Notes: a model not told the origin generated them from the sequence alone. 64,000 bases of DNA from Sequoia sempervirens (GCA_007258455.2 VDFB02252616.1:121308552-121372551), one strand, 5' to 3'; shown: positions 1-12,280, numbered from the stretch's first letter. Numbers and translations: made by a program.

Positions 1-1580
1 GATAGTGTTCTCCTTTCCATCATAGATGGCTCCTCTTTCATACTGTCATGGTCTACCCAATAGAAGATGGCATGCATCCATGGGAAACACATCACAAATC
101 AACTTGTCCTTGTATCCTCCAATGGAGAACTCCACCGTTGTCTGCTCATTTACAAGAACACTCTATCCTTTGTTCAACCATGTCACCTTGTAAGGACTAG
201 TGTGGGGTATCTTCTCCAATTTTAACTTCCTTACTTCCTCCTCAGAGATAATGTTATCAGTAGACCCTGAATCCACTATAACCTTGCACACCTTTCCAAG
301 TATTTTGCATCTTGCCCTGAATAAGGCCCTCCTTTGCTTTGGCTCTTCTTTGACTAGTTGTCTGATTAGAACCCTGCTAAACATCAGGTTCTCCCCCATT
401 TCTGATTCGATGTGACTAACCTCTAGTGACTTGACACTCATGGTGTCCTCTTGATCATATGCTACTCTCTTTTCTGTATTTGATGAAGATGCTTTCTTCG
501 GGAACCTATACGCTGGATGACCTACTTGACGACAATTGTAACACTTCATACTAGCAAAGTATGAGTTACTTCTGCCTACTCCTCTTCCTCTATTTGAACC
601 TCCTTGAGGTCCACTACCTCTTCCATAGCCTCCTCTATAAGTTGTTTCACTTCCATGCTCTTTGAGTTTAGACTCTCCTCAACTTCTTTGTTCAGTCCCT
701 CTACCTTGGTATCCACCTCTATGTTCTCTTTGATATTTTCCTTTACCTCTACTCTTAGAAGCCTGGTCTTGTTTCCTCTTACTCCTCTCTTCAATCTTTA
801 TGGCCAATTGATAGCATTGGTGCACAATTTTGGGACTTAGAAGAGCCATTTCCTCTTGAATGTTCCACTTCAAACCGTTAAGGTATCTATCCACCTTAAG
901 ACTTTCATCCTTAGTTACATTAGACCTCATGCAAAGTTTTTGAAACTCCTCTGTGTAGGAATTTACTTCTTGGTTTCTTTGTCTCAAGCTCTGTCTTTTC
1001 TTGTGCAACTAAATTTCATAATCATCTGGCATGTATGCTTCTCTTACTTTGGCAACCATTCCCTTCCAAGTATAAATAGGCTTCTTTCCTTCCTTTTCTC
1101 TCTCTATCTGATTGAACTTCCACCATGTCAAGGAAGTGGCTCTCAATCTTGATTTGGCCACCTTTACTTTCTATGCTTCAGAGAATCCATCACACTCAAA
1201 ATGGTTTTACATTCCCTCTATCCAATCCATGACTAGATCAGCTTCCATTTTTCCACTAAATAGTGGTATTCCTTTAAGTGCTTTTCACTCAAAGCCTTCA
1301 ATTCCTTCAAGAAAGGCTCTTCTTGCAGAACAGGGTTAGGTTCAGGGATCTTGTCTTCCTCTGCAACCTCTTCTTTCTTTGGTACCCTTCCTTCTAACTA
1401 CACATTACTCACTGCTTGCTCAAGTTGGGCTATTCTTTCCCTCAATAGCCTATTGTCTTCCTCTTGTTCTTCAGCCTTCTTGGCCAATTCTACATTTGTC
1501 ACCATGTCAGTAGAACCACTAGACTCAACTTTTGACATATATTATTCTATCCCAAATCTTTTGCTGCTTTGATACCAATC
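1..1580 (-). pseudogene. Ty3/gypsy gag-protease remnant (left-truncated)
   Basis: Read from 1580 down to 1 this gives a retrotransposon Gag followed by the start of an aspartic protease. A coiled N-terminal region lies near 1530-1390. A capsid-like stretch lies at 1008-679. A zinc knuckle (CYNC...GH) lies near 545-500, but the last expected Cys is not there. The protease signature DSGS is at about 275-262, followed near 70-50 by the family's LLGRP block. Many stops and frameshifts break it. At least two stops near the left edge fall where the family has Gln and Trp, so CAG to TAG and TGG to TGA changes are likely. Reverse transcriptase and integrase would lie beyond the left edge. The initiator-Met type primer site next to it suggests a chromovirus-like lineage, which is inference. 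Confidence 0.8.
1566..1577 (-). other. Primer-binding site, initiator tRNA-Met type
   Basis: The minus strand reads TGGTATCAAAGC, one base different from the TGGTATCAGAGC site used by many plant LTR retrotransposons. It sits 4 bases inside the candidate LTR end and just upstream of the gag remnant, which is the expected order. Confidence 0.75.
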
Positions 1581-2936
1581 TGATAGGGAGGCTGGATGAA
1601 TCAATCACTAATTCATGCTCTAGGTCTTGCTTGGAAGACCTCTAACGTGTTTCACTCCACCACTACAACCTATAGGACCTTTCCTTACTTGGGATTCCCT
1701 AGTTTTTCCTTGCCAACCTCAACTACCAATCTAAATTTCTCCTACCAAGTCCAAACTTGGTGCAAACTTGTAATTCTAACCTTAGCCCTTAATCTACCCT
1801 AAAGGTTACAAACCTCCAATTTATTGAATCTAACTTTGCAGGGGTGTGCAGGTACCTCAAAAGACTTCAATCCATCCTACTATGGTTCCTGAAGGTCCTT
1901 TTGACTCCATTCCTTGGTTGTTTTCACCAAACCCTCAATTAGGCCTAAAAAGGCTACTAGCCCTAAGAGCCCCAATTAGGTCTCCCTCTCTGAGAAATCA
2001 GGTTAGTTCTCCAAATATTTTGAAAGAACGCCCAATATTTTCTTGGGATTCTTGATTTATATTCCCGCCTATCAAATATTTATGGGGTCTTGGGTCTCAG
2101 CTGTTCGTACAAAGGCTCAACTTGAAAATGAGCATTACTTAGGGTTTTAAGCCTTTTCTTGACCTCTCCACAAACTGTTAAGCTCCTTCCTCACCAGGTG
2201 AATTGATGTAGCTTCTTCCTACTTACCAGGTCTTGGCAAGACTCATACCTTCCTTCTCCAAAAGGAATTTTTTCAAGAATTTGTCACCCTTGTAAGTTAA
2301 GCGCTCTGCACTAAAGTCTTCCTAGCCGAGCACTTCCCTGGCTTGCCTAGGGCAAGACTTTTCCGATAGCTCCTGCACTTACAAAAACCCTAAATCCTAC
2401 CATATATACATACTTGGAGTCTAGTCACTATTCCCAAAGGCCTGTACAATTTGTACAGTGGGAAAGTAAACTAATACTCCATTTTCACAAATATGTCTGG
2501 TTAGACCAGCAACAGTATGGAAACCAAAATATTTACAAACTAAAATTGAAATTGAATAAAGAAACTATCTAATGACACACAAAGCTTGAAGATTAATTAC
2601 ACTACATCCTACACAGATTTTAGTGCTATGATCAACCCATCAAGCAACACTAAAATGTAAAAATTAGGAAATTATCACAAAAACAAAGTTGCTTCTTCTT
2701 GAATTCAAAACTTCAATAATTTCAAATGCTTCCAACCCTACCTCAATGCCGAGGCATTCCCTAAATAGGGCTTCCAATTCAGTTATCACTCCCTTGGGAT
2801 CTTCTTGGCCGTAGAAACTCTAATTGAGCATTATTTGCAAAAATTGAAAAGAAAACTCGTAAAAGTCTTAAAAGGTCAAAACCTTATTTGAGAAAAAACC
2901 TTAGGCCTATGTAATGGTCAAAATGACCTTCATCAG
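1581..2936 (-). mobile_element. Candidate 5' LTR of the left-edge Ty3/gypsy element
   Basis: On the minus strand this block starts TGATGAAGG and ends CCCTATCA, directly before the primer-binding site. That gives TGAT...ATCA ends and a length of about 1.36 kb. A TATA-like stretch (TATATATGG on the minus strand) lies near 2400-2412. The inner end is well supported by the primer site. The outer end at 2936 is a guess, because the second LTR lies outside the window and no target-site duplication can be tested. No coding sequence is seen in it. Confidence 0.5.
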
Positions 2937-3849
2937 ATGATCAACAGCTAATCAAAAATTCCATTAAGGCTTACACCCAAATGAACTAAGTTTTATTCCC
3001 TAGTTGCCCTAGACAAGACTATCCTAGACAACCTATGAGTTAACCTATGGGTGCTCCTGCACCATCTTCACACCAAATCTTCCCCTAACATGTGTCATCC
3101 CTAGTTCCTATTATTAGACTTCTAAAATGAATGATAGACAGCCACAAAGTCAAATTTCTCTCACCACATATTACCGCCAAACCCCTCCTAGTTGAGTGCC
3201 CAATTCCCACAAGAAGACAATGCAATGAATGCCATTTATGAGAAAATCATCCTCTAGGTACAGTGTTGCCCTTATTTCAAACCAACAACCACAATATAAA
3301 ATAAATCGCATCCTTTAAACCCTCAAATCAACATCAAATATCACTGTCAAGGTCTCTAGAATAAAGCGCTCCAATACTTTGAAGAAATCAATGCTCAATG
3401 AAGCCATGACAAGAAAAGTAGTGATATCCAATGGCGTCCAAGATAATTGTAAATTCAATTTGTTGACCTCCTTCAATGCCAAATTGCAAAGAGTGAATCA
3501 CCAACAATCTCCACAACCAAATTGCAAACTATCATCCAAATTGTTGTTACCTAATTTTCACCTGCAGGCTCAATTAGGCAAGATAATCATGTGATAGATC
3601 TTTGAGGGGCCAAATGGAGCATTCGTACAAGGGAAAAAGTCATGAATTTGATGCTAGGTTACAAGAAACTCAGTTTGGAAGCCTGCCTTGTTCAAGTTAA
3701 GCATGAAAATTCTCTAAGGAGAAATCAGCAAGACCCCAGGAATGTCATGGTGAGTGGAATTCACCTACAGGTTCCTATCAGCAAGACATTGATCATCATC
3801 CTAGCGACAAAAGGTTATGCATATTGGTGGAGGATAAATCCTTTTCCAA
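2937..3849. other. Unassigned intergenic DNA
   Basis: No gene is recognisable. From about 3360 to 3850 the plus strand can be read through scattered stops as a low-complexity Lys/Gln-rich peptide, possibly a decayed transposon ORF leading into the motif array that follows. No domain is identified. Confidence 0.3.
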
Positions 3850-5260
3850 AGAGTCTCAGAGACTTCTTGAAGTCTCACCGAAAGGAGGCGGTGTCGACAA
3901 AGTAGGCGGGCTTCGCTATAGGGTCTCGCCGAAGTCAAAAGGTCTCCCCGACTCTGAAGGCTCTCGGCGCAAGAGATTGAGTATGCTAAGATGTCTCAGC
4001 GATAAAGAAAAGTCATGCCAACTGAAATGGGCCCTCACCAAAGCAAAGCGCCTTCGTCATGATCTCTCACCAACACTTAGGAGTCTTGCTGACAACAAAA
4101 GACCTCGCTGAGAAAGTTTGACTTTGGCAAGAGGTCTTACCGAAGAAAGGAATGTCTCCCTGATAGGAAAAAGAGCTCGCCGAAGGATTTGGATTTTGGC
4201 ATAATGTCTCGGTGAAGGAAAGATGTCTCGCTGACATAAGGTAATATTGGCATAGGTCTTGCCAACCCATCAAAGTCTCAATGAATGAAATGGCATCGAC
4301 AAAGCAAGATTTCATCACCACAAGGTCTTGGTGATTAGGAGATGTCTCACCGATGGAAGGGGGACCCCACCGAAAGAAATGGAGCTCAGCAAAGGATATT
4401 TCCTTTGGCATAATGTCTTACCGAAGGATAAAGGTCACATCGAAGACAACAAAGGGGCCTAGTCAAGAGGTCATATTTGGCATAACGTCTCGTTGTCGGG
4501 ATAAGGTCTGGCCGACAGGAAATGTCTCGGTGATAGAAAGTAGATTCGCCATAAGGTTTTGGCAAACGAGGCTTGTCTCCCCAAAAAATTTTGTGCTTGT
4601 CCAAAGATAAAGAGATCAGTGTGAGGTCTCACCGAGCTAGCGATGTCTCCCTAACAGAAGAAAGTTGAACTCATCTTCGAAAGGATAGGGAGCTCAGTGA
4701 AACGACTCACCGACCGGTGGGAGTCTCAGTGAATAAAGGAGAGCTCGGGCAGAATGGAGGAGTTTGGCGTGAGTCCCGGTGACAAACAAGTAGCTCATCG
4801 CCGAAAGATAAGGAGCCCAGTGAGAGGCCTAGCTGATAGGCCAGTGTCTCACTGACAACAAAGGTTCTCACCAAGAGTCTTCCCGAAATGAAGATTTCAC
4901 CGAAGGAAAAGGAATTCTATAAGATGTCTCAGTGAATGAAGGTGGTCTCAACGACAGAAAGCAGGAATTGGCTTGACTAGAAGACCTCGCTATGAAGTCT
5001 TTCCGACTTGCTAGTGTCTCACTGAAAAATAGAGGGAGCTCAGGGAGTTAAGACGTTTGCCAAAAGGTCCTGGCAACTAACTAAAGTCTTGTCGAAGGAG
5101 AACCAGCTCAAGGAGAAAGATCCAACATCACCAGGAGGTCTCGTCGAATGCAGAAGGTCTCCCCAAAATGGATGCCTTCGCTAAAGAATAGGGATTTCGT
5201 TAAGAAATCTCATCGATTGTCACATTTTGTGCCAATAGTTTCAAAGGACATAATCGCATC
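3850..5260 (+). repeat. Degenerate array of a GTCTC-RCCGA motif
   Basis: About 1.4 kb is filled with dozens of variants of a short motif, roughly (A/G)TGTCTC(A/G)CCGA(A/C), for example near 3871, 3922, 4340, 4625 and 5137. The gaps between copies are irregular, about 12 to 40 bases. A longer phrase, TTGGCATAATGTCT, recurs near 4196 and 4405, with variants near 4247 and 4478. The block is clearly more GC-rich than its surroundings. In one plus frame (from 3824) it reads for 95 codons before a stop, with repeated short Leu-Ala/Thr-Asp/Glu phrases, so it may once have been a coding repeat; it could equally be a repeat-built U3 region of an LTR. It matches no named family I know. Confidence 0.6.
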
Positions 5261-6290
5261 GGTGAGACACTTCCAATGTATCGTCGAGATGTAATTCTAC
5301 AGTGAGCTTTGGACGGCCCAGAGAATCCGCGTGGAGTATACTCGGCCAATCAGGGAGATCTGAAAGTGAGTCATGGCAGTCCGACCAGGATGAAGAACGT
5401 CAACAGAATGAAATCAACGTGTATCTGTTCTGAGCTCAGGGCATTCAAAGCATTCAGCCGAAGAGATTCAAACAAGACACGATGCCAAGAAGTGAATGCG
5501 GTAGCTGTGAAATATCTAAAGAAGTCTTCTTCGGGGAATAACTCTTCACCGACATGGACAAGCAGGGTGCAGCATTAAATTCAATCAAAGATCTAGGGAA
5601 AAATCTACTCCAAGGACTGATTTTTATGTATGCCCTAAGGGGCCGACATAGTTTGATATATAAGGCATTTTTTCCTTTTTTGTAAATAGTTTGGATTATA
5701 CACTCTAAAGAGAGTGATTTTTATCAAGCCTTTCTTGACTAAATGTATGTTTTGAAACTCAACTGGAATTTGGAATACAACAAAGAGTTTACATTTGAAG
5801 CTAGTGTTCATGTTTGTACTACTCTCATTTTTGTATTTCTCTTTTGATTATGTGAGTCTTTAACTGTGTTTTATAAGTATGCACTCATATCTTAGAGCTG
5901 TGAATTTTATCTTTCCTTCCTAAGATGTGTATGTAGATCAAACCTAGTAAGAATGATGCATAAGTCTAAAAGAAATTATTTTGAGTATGTGAAACAGTAG
6001 CAATTAAGTTTCCTAGTGTATTTTCTTCTTGTTTCATTTCATGATTTCCTATCAATACGGTGTATCACCACAGTTTAGTTCTATTTTCATTTAGTCCTTC
6101 TCCCTTTTCCCTTTACAAGATCATTAGTTTAGGTGGTACCCAAAGGAAGTCGGCCTTCTCTGAAGGTTCATTTCAACTTCAGGTGACCCACAACTTTGAA
6201 GTGATCCCATGTTTCTCTAGAAATCTTAGTTTCATTACTATGTGTAGGGTGCATTTCTAGGAGAAAACAATCGTATCATGAAAAATTGGC
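5261..6290 (+). other. LTR-like tail with TATA box
   Basis: This follows the motif array directly. A TATA-like box (GATATATAAGG) lies at about 5658-5668, followed by a T-rich untranslated-looking stretch. A weak 89-codon ORF (5309-5578) has no recognisable domain. The array plus this tail could be the promoter and downstream part of one large LTR, but no partner LTR or primer site is visible, so that is inference. Confidence 0.25.
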
Positions 6291-6908
6291 CCTTGGCCAC
6301 TAATTTTTCTCAAGTGAAATGACTAAAATGCCACCTCCAATAATGCAACAATATCAGTTGATAATTTCATAGCCTCAAAGTCACCAATCAAAGAAATCTT
6401 TCAGTCTCAATGATCGAATGTAGAAAACCATAGGCTTCCCCAATGAAATCAATCAAAACAATATTCAACAATTGGATGATCAACAATGAGACCTTAAGAT
6501 CCTTTTATACTTTCTTGGATGAGCTCACACACTTGTCTTTCCAATGTGGGATAAAAGATATATTTCCCACTTTAATTTTATTTTAGTGACTTTATGATAT
6601 ATATATTTTATTTAAGTCACTTTATTAAATTAATTAAATATAAGGCCGCCTTATAATATTGATTTATTTGATAACCTTATAAATAATTAACTTAATACCA
6701 CCTTTTAATTTAATTAAAATAATCAATTAGTCATTCTCATGAAATATCATTATTTTGGACAACTTAATTAATTAATTTAATTAAATTAGTCTACCTCCAA
6801 AATGGAGACATTACAATATTATTATTATTATTCTCCCTCTACTTGCATTCTTATAGAGCCCTAATAACATAGTTTGTATTCTCCATTTGCATTCTTATAG
6901 CCTTGCTT

Positions 6909-7086
6909 ATTTATATGGCATTTTGGTACTTCAAATATTTTGATTGGAATAGGTTCTCTAAATTATCTTGGATGCTTTTTTTATTCTAAATTTGTATTCC
7001 TATATTTTATTTTACTTCTATGGAATTTTGGTCCTTAAAATATTTTTTCATTGGAATGGGTTCTCTAAACTATCTTGGATGTTTTC
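6909..7086 (+). repeat. Two-copy direct repeat, period about 105 bp
   Basis: Segments near 6909-6979 and 7014-7086 share TTCTCTAAA(C/T)TATCTTGGATG and the preceding ATTTTGGT(A/C)CTT phrase with a few substitutions. Confidence 0.6.
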
Positions 7087-7340
7087 ATCTTAATATCATG
7101 AGGATATATACTTTTACTAGCTAGGATGGTTTGAAATTAAGTAGTAAACATGAACTAATGGTAAATAAAATATCAATCGTACCAATTTAAAGTATTTTGA
7201 CTTTCTTTAACACAAGTTTATGTGTTGGATTTGCGTTAGTGATAATCTCCATAATTATAACTAACTATTTATGTTACAAAGGGGCCCCTACCATCAAAAG
7301 ATTTTTTTTCTCATATCCATCATAGAGTTTCTTTTATCTC

Positions 7341-7415
7341 TTTCCTTCTGAAAAATGGAATACATATCCTCTAATTAGCATTCCTTCAGACAAATAGAAT
7401 ACATATCCTCTAATT
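7341..7415 (+). repeat. Two-copy tandem repeat, 39 bp
   Basis: Positions 7341-7376 and 7380-7415 both end in GAATACATATCCTCTAATT and begin with a TTCCTTC phrase. Confidence 0.7.
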
Positions 7416-10013
7416 TTTTCAACTAAGTCAAATAAGGATTTATTTTAGTCATTTTATTATTCAATTGGAATTATGTTACATAAATTTTTAGTTCATACAT
7501 TTATGTGAAAACTTGGTATCTATAATTTTTATAAACACTACTTGTACTCACTTGAATAATCACAACTATTATATCCTTGATCATGAATAAAAGGATGATG
7601 AATAATTTTAAATTTGTTATTCCAAATTCTTAATTAAAATTATTTTCTTCAGGTACAAAGCACCTATGTAGTTTTAAGTGGGGATTAAGTATATATTACA
7701 ACTCATGTTTTATTTTCCCTACTATATAATTTGAATGACATGATTAATATATATTTTATTATCCTTTTCTAAATGAATATTTATTTAAATTTTTTAGAAT
7801 AATCAAATTATTTATTTCATTAAAGTTATATATTTTGTTATAATGATTAAATAAATATTACAATCATATCATATACTAGGTAACTATCAATTAAAGGGAT
7901 TGGAAAGCAAGATCAAATTAATTTTTAAGGAGCTTCACTATGTTGAAGATCATTTTACAAAATTATAGGATTAGAATGGAAGCTCATAAATATCATGAGA
8001 TTATTGGAATGCAATTTCACCATGTAGGGAATGAGTTAGAGATAACCGATGCCCCTCACTTTGGGTATATAAATTTCATCAAACAATTATTCAACACTAC
8101 AAATTTAAACATTGTCCATAAAATTAATCCTATAAATTATCTTATTATTGTATATGTTGACCATGATAATAACACATTTTCATAAGTGATTTGACATATC
8201 ATATTTATGGTCTCACCAAGTTTTATTTGACACTCTATAAGGTGGGCCAAATAATTTTTTCAATGTTTTCTTCTATAAAAACTTTGATAGGTTTCATTAC
8301 CTAATGTGGGGTTTTCACAATACAATGTTTAATTCTTGGCTCATAAAGTACTTTTTAAAGGATTATTTCTTTCAATATTGAATGCTTGATACTATAAAAA
8401 AATGAGTTTGGGTGTTAACTTTCAATGAATTTGACAAGATAGATACCCTTCAATATTCAACTCTAAATTAAAAGATAGTGATAATTTATTTACCTAATAT
8501 TTGTCCTCTCAACCAAAAATTCACATATGTTGTTCCATATATTACTCTTATATAATTGATAAGTTGATTATTCAAAAAAATTATTTCCTAAATGATCTTA
8601 TGTTAACCAAGAAGAGCCCAAATCCTAATATCTAATACTATTGTGAGACACTAATTTAAACATTTACAATGGAAATAATACCACATACTATAGTCAACCT
8701 TGAAATTATATTAATACCAAAACTCAACTTCATGCTAATGTTGCATTAGCATTGATATTTTAAGTTGAGTTAACATCAAGATTATTTTTTATTAGTTTTG
8801 ATCTAACATATCAAAAAACATCATTGTCAAATGGCCCTTAGTTATTGGTAAAATTAATTGGCTCAAAAAGAGCCCACAAACCTAAAAAAGTTTGACTAAG
8901 TGTGAAGGTTTGATTCTTTTAAAGAATAAGGTCTAGAATATGCCTCATGAAAATTTGGTACAATGGATATCTCCAAAACCTTGTCTCTTAGTCAAAGGAG
9001 GTGATAATTGGTGCACCTAGTACTACAAAGTGATAAACTAGCATTGTAAGATGTTCATCCTTCGATAATCAAGTAATAAAATCATTGATTTGAAATAAAA
9101 ACATGACACAATGATGCGAGAATTTAATCAACCTAATTTTAATTTTCCAATTTTAACCTTTGATGTTAATTTTTCTTTTGAAAAAAATTAGTATTTCAAT
9201 TTTATGGAGAAAAATTGTGTCATTAAAGATATTTTAAATCTATTTTTTCTATTTAAATGTTGTATAATAATTGAACAAGTGTTAGTATCATATTATGTAT
9301 AAGTTATCCATCACTTTGAAGGGTTAAAAACTAAGATCAATGTGAACTGTAAACAAGTTTACTATTTGAAGGAACATTTTACAAAATTATAGGATTAGCT
9401 ACTAACTCTCCCCATGAGAGAGGAGTGTACCTAATACAATGAGACTATAAGACTATTAGAAAGAAAGTTCATCATGTAATGTGGATTCAAAGATAGTTAT
9501 AGATCCTCACTTTATGGATGTTAATTTTGTCAAATAAAGATTGTACATTATGAATTTTATGCATTGTCCATGCAATTATTAACACAAACGATGTTATTGA
9601 TATCCATATTGGACATGCTAAATAATGCATTCTCACATTTGAATTGATGAGTTGATTTTCAAAGTTTCTATTAAACATATCACATTTAATCTCACTTTAT
9701 ATTAAACATTCTACTATATACCTTATATTTTAATCAATATTTTTAAAAAATAAACTTTCAAAAAACTTGATTATAAAATTTTAACAATATAAATTTTGAA
9801 ACATATATATCATATTAAATACTTAATTTACAAAAGACTAATGAACACTAAAAAAAATTAGATCAAAAGTAATTTTGAGAAATAATTACCTTTGTTTCTT
9901 AATAATAAATTAAAAAAAATCAACCACCAATAATTATCCTCCTAAACAATCTCGACCATAAATTTTATATTAATTGTGTATAATTGGGACTTTAATACCC
10001 TTATGATCCAAAA

Positions 10014-11669
10014 TCAGCTTGAGAAGAAGCCTATTCCGTGTGGGGAGGGCACGTCATCAACATCTCGCTCGGGTTGTACCCACCTTCCATAGCAATTGCG
10101 TACAAGCCCTTTGTTTTCCAATTGATGCCAATTAGTCGGCACCATCAACTCTTTGCGCAGCACATCAGAGGCCTTGTTAACCAACGCCACATCACGTCGA
10201 GCTTCGGCTCGGAAGGGGCCAGTCGAGCTTTCAAACCCATCCAACAAATGCAAGTACACCTCTAAATTATGGCACCCAGCCAGATCGGGGTTATTCTTCA
10301 AGAATGGAGATTTCTTGAGATCCAACGCTAATTCCACCCCTACATGTTTGTATGACCAGGGGAGAGACTCCAGCATGTGGCCCATTAGTTTTTCATATTT
10401 CTCCATTCCTTCGTTGAACAAAATGCCAGGCATTTTGGGCACGACGTCTTGCCTGCCCACAACACGCAGGACCTTCACGCCGAGCTCTTCCAGAGTGTCC
10501 TTGAAAGCGCTGTTGCCCACCCGCGGAGCCCCGAACGAGAAGACGGTGACAGGAACTCTTCGGGTCGGGTCGTTTGCATGCACATTGACTCCTTTAGCGG
10601 CTATTTCAAAGGCGTTAAGAAGCGCGAGGGCACCGCCGAGGCTGTGCCCACAGATGCTAATGCTCACCTCCTCACCGCGTCCCGTGTAGAGCGCCACCAG
10701 GCGGCGGATCTCGTCCATTACTTGTTGTGAGGCGCTGTGCTTGTTGTAGCGGGTTGCATCATTCTTAGAAGTATAAATACTGAGAAACCCGCGCTCCACC
10801 TTGATGGCGGTGCGCTCGGAACAGCCAAGGTCACCGACGGGGTGAAGAATGTCGCGCAGATTCTCCATCCATTCCAGCTGTGTGACGGTGCCGCGCCAAG
10901 CCACCATGATGTCACGCCTGCCAAGGCGCTTCGTCTCCTCGTCTGTACTCACTGCCACGTAGCCCATCCAGTTGGAGTCCTTACTCCACGGATCCATTGA
11001 ATTCGACCGCCCGAAGAATTTGGGCAATTGAACGTCCGACATGGCGTAAAGATACTTGCTGACTCGGTAACCCGCGTTGTCGAGGTGAAGTTTCTCCAGC
11101 ATTCTTTGCCGGCTGTACCTGCAACTACCACAGTATTTGGAGTGGGCGTCGAAGTCGAAGGCGTCATAGGTCGCCTGGGCGAATTCCCCGTATTTCACAA
11201 TCTCTCGCCTGAGCTTGGGACTCAAAGGGTCCAGAAGCCCCTCCCAGTTATTCGAACCCTGGTATTTTCTCCAGTCTTCACCTAAACCCTCTTTGGGAGA
11301 CACCGTAGGGCTGTTTCTGTACACCTCTTCCAGCCGCCTCGTGAATCTTTGCAATTCGACGGGAGTGAATCTGTCCGTCTGTGCAGGTTCTGGTGGCGGT
11401 GGATTCACACGCAGATCAGCTCTCTTCCGGATGGTGTTCTGCTGCCTCTCCTTCACCTCCAACAACTCTGCCGCTAGTTCAACAACAATAGACGATTTAC
11501 CGCCATTTAACAGAGTTTTCGAGGATCTGTTTAGGGCCGCGAAAACGCGAAGATTTGTGGAAGAAGAGGAGGCAACCCTAGAGCTTTTTACCTTGGCGCT
11601 CCCGACAGTCCCTCAGCTGCTCCTCACGAACGGAGCGTGGGTGTTAGGGATGTATGCCGATTGAATCAT
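10014..11669 (-). CDS. Chloroplast-type phospholipase A1 (DAD1-like, PLA1-I gamma class), with an in-frame stop in the transit peptide
   Basis: This is a class 3 lipase of the plant DAD1-like phospholipase A1 family. Such enzymes cut acyl chains from the sn-1 position of plastid glycerolipids, and some members feed jasmonate synthesis. The open body (11465-10014, 483 codons, intronless) has the nucleophile motif GHSLGG with Ser at body residue 275, the Asp of GRQDVVP at 340, and the His of AGCHNLEVY at 399. The body has no usable ATG before the catalytic domain; its first Met is residue 122. Reading further upstream in the same frame reaches ATG at 11669 and a Ser/Arg/Ala-rich, acid-poor leader that looks like a chloroplast transit peptide, for a total of about 551 codons, a normal family length. 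Codon 19 (11615-11613) is TGA, most simply a CGA that lost its CpG cytosine. So this is a young pseudogene, a null allele, an assembly error, or a gene with another start. No splice sites that would remove the stop are evident. Confidence 0.85.
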
Positions 11670-11773
11670 TGTCTGCTAACTTATCTCCAGATAATTTTAT
11701 CGTATGATCGGATTATAAGAAAGGATTTGTGCAGCGGCAACGCTCTTAAACATAAAGGAAAGAGTGCTGGTAA

Positions 11774-11781
11774 TTAATATA
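11774..11781 (-). promoter_or_regulatory. Candidate TATA box of the lipase gene
   Basis: The minus strand reads TATATTAA about 105 bases upstream of the ATG at 11669. The aligned place in the deleted copy 2 (35217-35224) reads TATATAAA, a stronger TATA box. Shared position within otherwise diverging flanks supports it. The start of transcription is not known. Confidence 0.45.
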
Positions 11782-11914
11782 GGAAATGGTGCGGGGTGCA
11801 ACGCGTTGATGTCAGGCAAACGCATTTTCTGTCGGAAAATTATTGCAAGACAATGTCAAACCTCAACCGTTTGCAGGATTATCCTTTGTCAATTTGAATG
11901 GAGTTCTTGTAAGA

Positions 11915-12180
11915 AATGTCAAAGTCAAGAATTATATTTTCTTATTTCCCAGTTCGTTGTCAACTAAATAGTTATCTATTCAACATTGTTGTCTAGGTGT
12001 TGGAATGGTGAATGGTTCGTGTGATTTGCCTTTGGTTTTGATTCTGTCGCAACCCTTATAAAAATAAATTCGATTATTATTTAACTTAATAAATAAAACT
12101 AATCTAATTTAATGTACCTAAAATTAATCTAATTTAATGTCAAAGTCAGAAATTATATTTTCTTATTTCCCACTTCACTG
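11915..12180 (+). repeat. 45-bp direct duplication next to a scaffold gap
   Basis: Positions 11915-11959 and 12136-12180 both read AATGTCAAAGTCA followed by an ATTATATTTTCTTATTTCCC phrase, with few differences. The second copy ends exactly at the N run, so it may be biological or an assembly overlap. Confidence 0.6.
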
Positions 12181-12280
12181 NNNNNNNNNNNNNNNNNNNN
12201 NNNNNNNNNNNNNNNNNNNNNNNNNNNNNNNNNNNNNNNNNNNNNNNNNNNNNNNNNNNNNNNNNNNNNNNNNNNNNNNN
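12181..12280. other. Scaffold gap (100 N)
   Basis: Exactly 100 undetermined bases, a typical placeholder of unknown true length. It cuts the transposon-type pseudogene on its right from whatever followed. Confidence 0.99.

Larger units (their letters stand above)
6291..9611. other. AT-rich intergenic DNA with small duplications
   Basis: No convincing gene. The stretch is very AT-rich and holds several short old duplications, given separately. Segment 7936-8200 resembles 9365-9611: both contain ACATTTTACAAAATTATAGG and then a similar run about a small ORF, so they look like diverged copies of one lost sequence. The 81-codon ORF at 7940-8185 lies in this repeat and is not supported as a gene. 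Confidence 0.45.
9612..12045 (-). repeat. Lipase locus repeat unit, copy 1 (most complete)
   Basis: This segment, the lipase gene with about 0.4 kb of 3' flank and about 0.35 kb of promoter side, recurs in broken form at 34445-35520 and 40485-41105 in the same orientation. Homology begins in the 3' flank around a CTAAATAATRCATTCTC phrase and runs to the promoter side near 12010-12045. It is a dispersed locus duplication, not a terminal repeat: copies 2 and 3 lack different parts. Confidence 0.8.

Noticed and set aside
3824..4111. Genuine gene of 95 codons at the start of the GTCTC array
   Set aside because: It is built of the array's repeat motif, has no start context or homology that I recognise, and the same phrase continues past the stop in degenerate form.
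7940..8185. Small gene of 81 codons
   Set aside because: It lies in a duplicated AT-rich segment whose other copy (9365-9611) is not open.
10038..11664. Plus-strand ORFs up to 178 codons and minus-strand ORFs in other frames
   Set aside because: They are shadows of the lipase coding frame, whose motifs and codon pattern are unambiguous.
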